Part shown: positions 58,824-64,000 of the stretch, in pieces
Layout of the letters: each line of letters opens with the position of its first letter
How positions within the stretch are numbered: the first letter of the stretch is position 1
Source: Algibacter pacificus
Lineage (GTDB): Bacteria; Bacteroidota; Bacteroidia; Flavobacteriales; Flavobacteriaceae
NCBI RefSeq assembly: GCF_008033385.1
Contig: NZ_VOGY01000005.1
Coordinates: 186,001 to 250,000 of the forward strand
Direction: 5' to 3'
Length of the DNA: 64,000 nt
The notes under the pieces: generated by a model
What the model was told of the DNA's origin: nothing
Seen by the model: the letters and a program-made list of their open reading frames with translations, nothing else
The model's database searches: none
Position numbers and translations under genes: made by a program

Positions 58824-60353
58824 ATGGCAATTTTAGGCAATGTAATTAAGGGGGTAATCCAGGTTACCGATAAATTAACACCAGATTATAATCCCGTTGA
58901 GGCACAAAAAAAGGTGTTACAAGAATTATTGGAAAAAGCGAAAGATACAGAGTTTGGTAAGTATTATCATTTCACTAAAATTTTAAATTCGGAAACGGCA
59001 GCTGAAGATTTTGCAAAAAACATTCCTTTTTTTGATTACAATAAAATGAATACCGAATGGTGGTACAAACTACACGAGGGTAAAGACAATGTAACCTGGC
59101 CAGGTACTCCAAATTATTTTGCTTTGAGTTCTGGAACCACAGGGAAAACAAGTAAAAAAATTCCTGTTACCAATGCCATGTTAGAAGCCATCCGGCAAAC
59201 AGGAATCGATCAAGTTTTGGCTTTAAATAACTTTGATTTACCAGCAGATTTTTTTGAAAAAGAAATAATGATGCTTGGCAGTTCTACCGAATTACAAGAA
59301 AACAAAGGTTATTTAGAAGGCGAGATTAGCGGCATTAGCGCAAGCCATATTCCGTTTTGGTTTAAGCCTTATTATAAGCCTGGAGATAAAATAGCTAAAA
59401 TAGACGATTGGGATTTACGTGTAAAAGAAATAGCCAAAAATGCTAAAAATTGGGATATTGGTGCGTTAAGTGGTATCCCTTCTTGGATGGAGCTCATGCT
59501 ACAAGAAGTGATAAATTATCATAAAGTTGAACATATTCACGAAATCTGGCCTAATCTACAAGTTTATACTTCTGGGGGTGTCGCTTTCGATTCTTATGAA
59601 AAAAGTTTTAATGCTCTTTTAGGACAACCAATAACCATTATAGATACCTATTTGGCTTCCGAAGGATTTTTGGCGTTTCAAGCTCGACCAGAAACTTCGG
59701 CCATGCAATTAGCAACCAATGAAGGTGTTTATTATGAGTTTGTACCATTTCAACCAGAATATATTCAAGAAGACGGTTCTTTAGTACCAAATGCTAAAGT
59801 GAAAACGCTTGCGGACGTGAAATTAAATCAGGATTATGTACTTATAATTAGTACCGTATCTGGAGCGTGGCGCTATTTAATTGGTGATACCATTGAATTT
59901 ACTAATATTGAACGCGCCGAAATAAAAATTACAGGACGTACAAAATTCTTTTTGAATGTAGTAGGTTCTCAATTATCGGTCAATAAAATGAATGTAGCCG
60001 TAAAAGAACTCGAAGATTTTTTTAAAATTAAAATTACAGAATACACCATTTCTGCTAAACGTTTCGATGACAATTATTATCATTCTTGGTATTTGGGAAC
60101 AGAAAATACAACATTAGACACGGTTGAAATTGCTAACAAGTTAGATAACGCTTTAAAAAGTGCCAATAACAATTATGAAGTTGCTCGGGCTAAGGCACTA
60201 AAAGGTGTAAAAGTAAAACTTATAAAACCTGCTGTTTTTCATGAATGGAGTAACCATAATAAAAAAAAGGGCGGACAAGTAAAAATGGAGCGTGTTATGG
60301 GTGAAGATAAATTTGAAACTTGGGAAACTTTTGTAAAACAACAGCAGAAGTAA
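58824..60353 (+). CDS. GH3-family acyl-adenylating protein
   Basis: 509 residues, normal for the family. The AMP-binding P-loop is ALSSGTTGKTSKKIPVT (about 104-120), and further GH3 blocks are YTSGGVAFDSYEKSF, DTYLASEGFLAFQARPET and the ITGRTKFFLNVVGSQLSVNK hinge region. GH3 enzymes activate carboxylic acids and join them to amino acids; the plant members act on auxin and jasmonate, while the substrate of the bacterial ones is unknown. It is a single-gene unit with about 180 bp of upstream noncoding DNA. Confidence 0.88.
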   Translation: MAILGNVIKGVIQVTDKLTPDYNPVEAQKKVLQELLEKAKDTEFGKYYHFTKILNSETAAEDFAKNIPFFDYNKMNTEWWYKLHEGKDNVTWPGTPNYFALSSGTTGKTSKKIPVTNAMLEAIRQTGIDQVLALNNFDLPADFFEKEIMMLGSSTELQENKGYLEGEISGISASHIPFWFKPYYKPGDKIAKIDDWDLRVKEIAKNAKNWDIGALSGIPSWMELMLQEVINYHKVEHIHEIWPNLQVYTSGGVAFDSYEKSFNALLGQPITIIDTYLASEGFLAFQARPETSAMQLATNEGVYYEFVPFQPEYIQEDGSLVPNAKVKTLADVKLNQDYVLIISTVSGAWRYLIGDTIEFTNIERAEIKITGRTKFFLNVVGSQLSVNKMNVAVKELEDFFKIKITEYTISAKRFDDNYYHSWYLGTENTTLDTVEIANKLDNALKSANNNYEVARAKALKGVKVKLIKPAVFHEWSNHNKKKGGQVKMERVMGEDKFETWETFVKQQQK

Positions 60354-60420
60354 GCTTTTTTATAAAAGCCTTATTACTCAAATAATTATCAATACTAATT
60401 CTTTTTTTTTAAAATTAGCG

Positions 60421-60993
60421 CTATGGTTTTTGTTCTACTAACTCCATAATTTCCTCTGGAGACAGGTAGTATTTTATAATTCTATTTTTATATTTTTTAG
60501 AAATTGAGGCGTTATTAAGTATAAAATTTTTGGTTGCTAAAATATAGCTTCTCATACCTTGTGCAACAGCAAAAGTATCTGCTGTGCGTTCTGCATGTTT
60601 AATAGATTTTTGAGAAAACAAGTAGGTTATTCCAAACCAAATTAAGCTTAGTTTTCCTCTATTTTCATAATCCATAATGTGTCCTAATTCGTGTCCAATC
60701 CACCCAATAAAAACTTCAGTTGGAATATCTAAAGTATTAAATTGTTTTCCTTCAATTTTAAACGTATTACTAATTAAAATAATATACGATCGGTTTTTTC
60801 TAGATTTCCATAAAAAATCCCATTTAGGTTGTGCTTGCATTGTGGACTTTTTTATGTTTTTTTTAATCTTAAACTCAATTGAAACGGCCTTTAAATTTGG
60901 GTAATAAGATAGCGCCTTATTTACACGGTTTGCTATAATATTTGGTATCGTTTTATTCATATATTTTATTTCAATCACAATATAATTGTTCAA
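60421..60993 (-). CDS. HELGH zinc-metallopeptidase-like protein
   Basis: 190 residues. The zincin motif is in FIGWIGHELGHIMDYENRGK, with a candidate third ligand downstream in SIKHAERTADTFAVAQGM (Glu of AERTAD). The fold would be like M48 or SprT-like peptidases; no membrane signal is seen except one hydrophobic stretch, LSLIWFGITYLFSQ. A Met 11 residues in (MNKTIPNIIA) is an alternative start. The substrate is unknown. Confidence 0.72.
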   Translation of the reverse strand: MNNYIVIEIKYMNKTIPNIIANRVNKALSYYPNLKAVSIEFKIKKNIKKSTMQAQPKWDFLWKSRKNRSYIILISNTFKIEGKQFNTLDIPTEVFIGWIGHELGHIMDYENRGKLSLIWFGITYLFSQKSIKHAERTADTFAVAQGMRSYILATKNFILNNASISKKYKNRIIKYYLSPEEIMELVEQKP

Positions 60994-61099
60994 ACTAACA
61001 AATAAAAAAGATTACCGCTAATGGACTAACTATTATTGCTTTTGAGTTACAAAAAGTTAAAATTTTAATAGAATTTGTAATTCATAAAAAAATATTAGC

Positions 61100-62647
61100 A
61101 TGCGCAGATTAAAGATAATTATTGGAATACTTATAGGCTGTATTATTATTGGTTTTTTCTTTCTTCAGAATAGATTTAAAAATGAAATTGTTAACGGCAT
61201 AGAGACAAAATTACCACCCAATATTAAGCTGGATTATGCAAAAATAAACACCTCTATTTTAGCGGGAAATATTCAGCTGTATCGGGTTTCTATTCAATTA
61301 TTTAATTCAAATAAAGATTTAATTTCTCAAATTAAGATGGATAAATTTATGGTTTCTGGCTTAAGTTTTTGGCATTTTTTAATGTATGATACAATTGCTT
61401 TGGATGCGATAGTATTAGAAAACCCAAACCTTCAGCACTATCGAAACCTCTTAAAACAATTACAACAAAAAAATGTTACAGATAATAATCAATTTGATAA
61501 AAATATTGTTGTAGATAAAATTTCCATAATAAATGGCTCATTTAAATTGTATCAAAATAACGGTTCCATGGTGTCTACAAGCCTAGACGGCATCCATTTT
61601 ACATTAAACAAGTGTAAAACAAACCCTGTTCAATTAAAAGAGAAAATACCATTTCATTATGATGGTTTTAAGATAAAAGCTAAAGAATTTTTTACAAATT
61701 TAAGCAACTTTGAAACTTTAGAAATTCAGGATTTAAATATCGAAGACAATCAATTAAGTTTAAAAAATCTCTGTATAAATCCAAAATTCACCAGGGAGGT
61801 GTTATCAACAAAACTAAATGTTGAGCGGGATTATTTTGAACTTCATATTCCCGAAATAGCAATATATAAACTTGATTTTGGCTTTAATAACAATACCTTT
61901 TTTGTAGCAGCCGATTCTAGCAACATTAGCAAACCTAATTTAGTGGTTTATAGAGATAAAAGAGTAGCAGATGATTTAAGAATAAAAAGAATGTATAGTA
62001 AAATGCTTAGGGCATTAGATTTCGATTTCGCTTTTTCTAAAATAAATATTAATGATGCTTATATGAGTTATGCCGAGCGAATTGAAGATACAGATAAAGC
62101 TGGGAAAATATTTTTTGATAGTATAAATGCTTGTTTAAGTCAACTATCAAACACTTATAAAAAAGGCGGTAAAACGGTATTGTTAGTAGATTCTAAATTT
62201 ATGGGACAAACGCCCATGCATTTAGATGTTCGTTTTGATATAAATAACAAGCAAGATACGTTTTTGGCATCCGGAGCATTAAAAAACTTTAATGCAGAAA
62301 TTGCCAATGCATTTTTCAAATCGAATTTAAATGTTAAAGCAGATGGTGAAATTGAGCAAATTTATTTCACCTTTAGTGGAAATAATTTGGAATCTCAAGG
62401 CGATTTAAAAATGAAATACGACAATTTTAAATTTGAGATTATAAACGATAAAAACCAAGTGAATAAACTGTTTACCACTATTGGTAATCTATTTGTAAAT
62501 GATGGCTCTAAAACCGATGGAGAAGGCTACAGACATGGTAAAATTGAGGTTGGGCGGCAAACAACTAAATCTTTCTTTAATTATTTATGGATTAATGTTG
62601 AAAGTGGTTTGATAAGTACTTTAACAGGAAATGGAAAGAAAGCGTAA
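61100..62647 (+). CDS. AsmA/DUF748-like periplasmic protein
   Basis: 515 residues with one N-terminal membrane helix (about 5-23) and then beta-rich sequence. Blocks such as LAGNIQLYRVSIQLF, KFMVSGLSFWHFL and VVDKISIINGSFKLYQNNGS recall the AsmA-like repeats of lipid-transport proteins. It is much shorter than tamB. A role in envelope lipid homeostasis is possible. Confidence 0.6.
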   Translation: MRRLKIIIGILIGCIIIGFFFLQNRFKNEIVNGIETKLPPNIKLDYAKINTSILAGNIQLYRVSIQLFNSNKDLISQIKMDKFMVSGLSFWHFLMYDTIALDAIVLENPNLQHYRNLLKQLQQKNVTDNNQFDKNIVVDKISIINGSFKLYQNNGSMVSTSLDGIHFTLNKCKTNPVQLKEKIPFHYDGFKIKAKEFFTNLSNFETLEIQDLNIEDNQLSLKNLCINPKFTREVLSTKLNVERDYFELHIPEIAIYKLDFGFNNNTFFVAADSSNISKPNLVVYRDKRVADDLRIKRMYSKMLRALDFDFAFSKININDAYMSYAERIEDTDKAGKIFFDSINACLSQLSNTYKKGGKTVLLVDSKFMGQTPMHLDVRFDINNKQDTFLASGALKNFNAEIANAFFKSNLNVKADGEIEQIYFTFSGNNLESQGDLKMKYDNFKFEIINDKNQVNKLFTTIGNLFVNDGSKTDGEGYRHGKIEVGRQTTKSFFNYLWINVESGLISTLTGNGKKA

Positions 62648-62743
62648 ATACATGCCATACCCTTGTTTTAAAACAAGCTTGAAACCAAGAATAAACAAGT
62701 TTTATACCTAATATGGGAATATTATAAACATATTGAAAAATGC

Positions 62744-62778
62744 TGTAACATGAAACCCTAGCAAGGGTTGCATCTTTG
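62744..62778 (+). promoter_or_regulatory. Candidate promoter with inverted repeat
   Basis: TGTAACA (62744-62750), the inverted repeat AACCCT-AGCA-AGGGTT (62754-62769) and CATCTTTG (62771-62778) are packed together before the lipoprotein gene. CATCTTTG is one base from TAnnTTTG. TGTAACA is also found near 55037, before the DUF892 gene, hinting at a shared, possibly ECF-sigma, stress promoter. Confidence 0.4.
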
Positions 62779-62805
62779 TAGTATAGAAATTAATATTAAT
62801 TAAAA

Positions 62806-63486
62806 ATGAAAATGATGAAAATGATGAAACCTTTAAATTATTTAATACCCGGAGTTTTAGTAGGAACTCTTTTCCTAGCATCTTGTGCTAAGAATAATTC
62901 TAAAGCAGAAAAAATGACCGCTAATTTAGTAAACTATGTCGATTCTATTAATAATGTTCAAACAGAAAATGCAATGGAAAGCTGGAGCGCCATAGAAGAT
63001 GAATTTAAAATGGTGCAAAATAAGGCCACAAACGAGATTGATAAGCTTGAAGATAAAATAGATTTTGAAGAGAAAATAAAGAACGCAGAACTTAAGTATG
63101 AAACTCTGAGACAAAATATTATGGCTCAAAAAGAAAAACTTGAAGCTCAAAATCAGAAGAATAAAATAAAGAAAACCTTATTAGGCTCTAACTATGTAGA
63201 TGGCGACATGACCTTTAAATGGATTAATAAAGATAATATTTTGAGTGTTTATGAAAACTTTGTAAACACCGTTCAAAAAAATAAAGATTCATATTCTAGA
63301 GAAGATTGGGATGAAATAAAATTATTATATGAAGCTATAGATTCTAGAAAAAACACCGTAGAAAATGAAGGCTTATCAAGCGCAGATAATATAAAAATTG
63401 CGGGTCTCAAATTAAAGTTTGCTCCGCTATATACTGTAAACAGAATGAGTGCAAAATCTGAAGAAAACGCTAAAGCAAAACAGTAA
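62806..63486 (+). CDS. Stress-cluster lipoprotein of unknown function
   Basis: 226 residues with an unusual repeated start (MKMMKMMK), lipobox FLASC (Cys27) and a coiled-coil, highly charged body (about 70-125). It may belong to the family called DUF6565, seen beside CsbD genes in Flavobacteriia; this is from memory. The next gene, csbD-like, starts 66 bp downstream. Confidence 0.7.
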   Translation: MKMMKMMKPLNYLIPGVLVGTLFLASCAKNNSKAEKMTANLVNYVDSINNVQTENAMESWSAIEDEFKMVQNKATNEIDKLEDKIDFEEKIKNAELKYETLRQNIMAQKEKLEAQNQKNKIKKTLLGSNYVDGDMTFKWINKDNILSVYENFVNTVQKNKDSYSREDWDEIKLLYEAIDSRKNTVENEGLSSADNIKIAGLKLKFAPLYTVNRMSAKSEENAKAKQ

Positions 63487-63552
63487 TTTTTAAGCGTAAG
63501 AATAGAGTATAAATTAAAACAAGAAATCGTTAGTAAATAAAATACCAGTATT

Positions 63553-63738
63553 ATGAATACAGAACAATTAAAAGGAAAATGGAACAAAGCTAAAGGAAGT
63601 TTAAAACAAAAATATGGAGCATTAGTAGATGATGATCTTACATATGCCGAAGGTAAGTTTGACGAAATGCTTGGTAAACTTCAAGAGAAAACAGGAAAAA
63701 CTAAAGAGGAATTAAAAAAAGAAATCGATAAGTATTAA
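63553..63738 (+). CDS. CsbD-family general stress protein
   Basis: 61 residues with the family pattern MNTEQLKGKWNKAKGSLKQK, then DDLTYAEGKFDEMLGKLQEK. CsbD proteins are small, soluble and strongly induced by general stress in many bacteria. Two hairpins follow, the second a good terminator. Confidence 0.9.
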   Translation: MNTEQLKGKWNKAKGSLKQKYGALVDDDLTYAEGKFDEMLGKLQEKTGKTKEELKKEIDKY

Positions 63739-63757
63739 GTAAGTTTAGTTAATAGCA

Positions 63758-63815
63758 TGCAGATATTATATATCTGCAAATCTCAGGTTAAAAATTAATC
63801 TGAGATTTTTTTTTT
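63758..63815 (+). terminator. Tandem hairpins ending the csbD transcript
   Basis: The first stem, TGCAGATA/TATCTGCA (63758-63778), is followed at once by AAATCTCAG/CTGAGATTT (63778-63786 with 63800-63808) and a run of about ten T. The second is a standard Rho-independent terminator. Confidence 0.88.
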
Positions 63816-63873
63816 CGAATGTATCCAAAATTTTGTGTTTTTTGAAATTAGTATTTTACAATCTCTTATCTAA

Positions 63874-63916
63874 AAATACACCTGTCCAAAAACTAGTTGT
63901 TGGACAGGTGTATTTT
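63874..63916. terminator. Strong bidirectional-looking hairpin
   Basis: AAATACACCTGTCCAA (63874-63889) pairs perfectly with TTGGACAGGTGTATTT (63900-63915) around a 10-base loop, with A/T flanks on both sides. It probably terminates the minus-strand gene entering from the right edge. Confidence 0.75.
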
Positions 63917-63935
63917 AAGTTTTAAGTTCAATTAA

Positions 63936-64000
63936 TTAATAAATTATATTGTATAATACAGCAATTATTGCAAGACCGAATAGTGTGTGAATTAGACGTC
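63936..64000 (-). CDS. C-terminal end of a small membrane protein (partial)
   Basis: On the minus strand the last 20 residues before a TAA stop read RLIHTLFGLAIIAVLYNIIY, a single hydrophobic helix. This looks like the end of a very small membrane protein, perhaps of the lmo0937 type common near CsbD genes. The hairpin at 63874-63916 lies just past its stop. Too little is visible for a firm name. Confidence 0.35.
   Translation of the reverse strand, partial: RLIHTLFGLAIIAVLYNIIY

Overview
The window is AT-rich (by eye about one third G+C) DNA from a marine-type Flavobacteriaceae (Bacteroidota). Supporting signs are the Bacteroidetes conjugation genes (traE to traN, BfmA/BtgA and DUF5712 mobilization proteins, RteC), TAnnTTTG-type promoter boxes, a TamB/TamL pair, a GH3 protein, and many short flavobacterial families (DUF6660, DUF6876, DUF892, YtxH, CsbD).

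Two replicon histories meet at about 47.18 kb. Positions 1 to 47179 are the right-hand part of a large integrative and conjugative element (ICE); its left end lies outside the window. It ends in the 3' half of a tRNA-Leu(UAG) gene at 47123-47179, next to a tyrosine integrase (45702-46916). The rest, 47180-64000, is ordinary chromosome.

ICE layout: (a) 1-10.3 kb, heavy-metal cargo: the end of a CusB-like adaptor, an HMA lipoprotein, a CzcA/CusA pump fused to TolC, a CzcB-like adaptor, a Fur-family regulator, an isoprenylcysteine-methyltransferase-like protein and a Zn/Cd-type P-ATPase. (b) 10.4-12.3 kb, a solitary KAP-type P-loop NTPase. (c) 12.3-17.1 kb, the maintenance region: ParB, SSB, small unknown proteins, and two families of duplicated, apparently structured noncoding repeats. 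(d) 17.2-20.5 kb, mobilization: a candidate oriT, BfmA/BtgA protein, relaxase and VirD4-type coupling protein. (e) 20.6-27.6 kb, a tightly packed five-gene defence-like operon: HTH regulator, cytosolic 5'-nucleotidase, type III Mod, type III Res and an AlbA_2/Schlafen-like protein. (f) 27.6-34.8 kb (minus strand), the mating-pore operon traE-F-G-I-J-K-M-N plus a lipoprotein, with a divergent peptidoglycan amidase. (g) 35.9-39.3 kb, a three-gene DUF4297 nuclease / middle component / SMC-like ATPase operon of Lamassu (DdmABC, ABC-3C) type. (h) 39.6-46.9 kb, an EEP-fold protein, DnaC-like ATPase, wHTH protein, Xis-like HTH, RteC, a 7TM-LuxR regulator diverging from a D-cysteine desulfhydrase/ACC deaminase, and the integrase.

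The chromosomal part carries tamB and tamL (outer-membrane biogenesis, minus strand). It continues with a run of small envelope/stress genes (DUF892, YtxH, holin-like, others), cardiolipin synthase, a GH3-family acyl-adenylating protein, an HELGH metallopeptidase-like protein, an AsmA-like protein, a lipoprotein and CsbD. Two strong terminators close the window.

The most interesting items are the nucleotidase-containing type III restriction operon, the Lamassu-like operon, the covarying duplicated noncoding elements around parB, and the candidate oriT. No database search was possible; names rest on recognition of motifs and family patterns.
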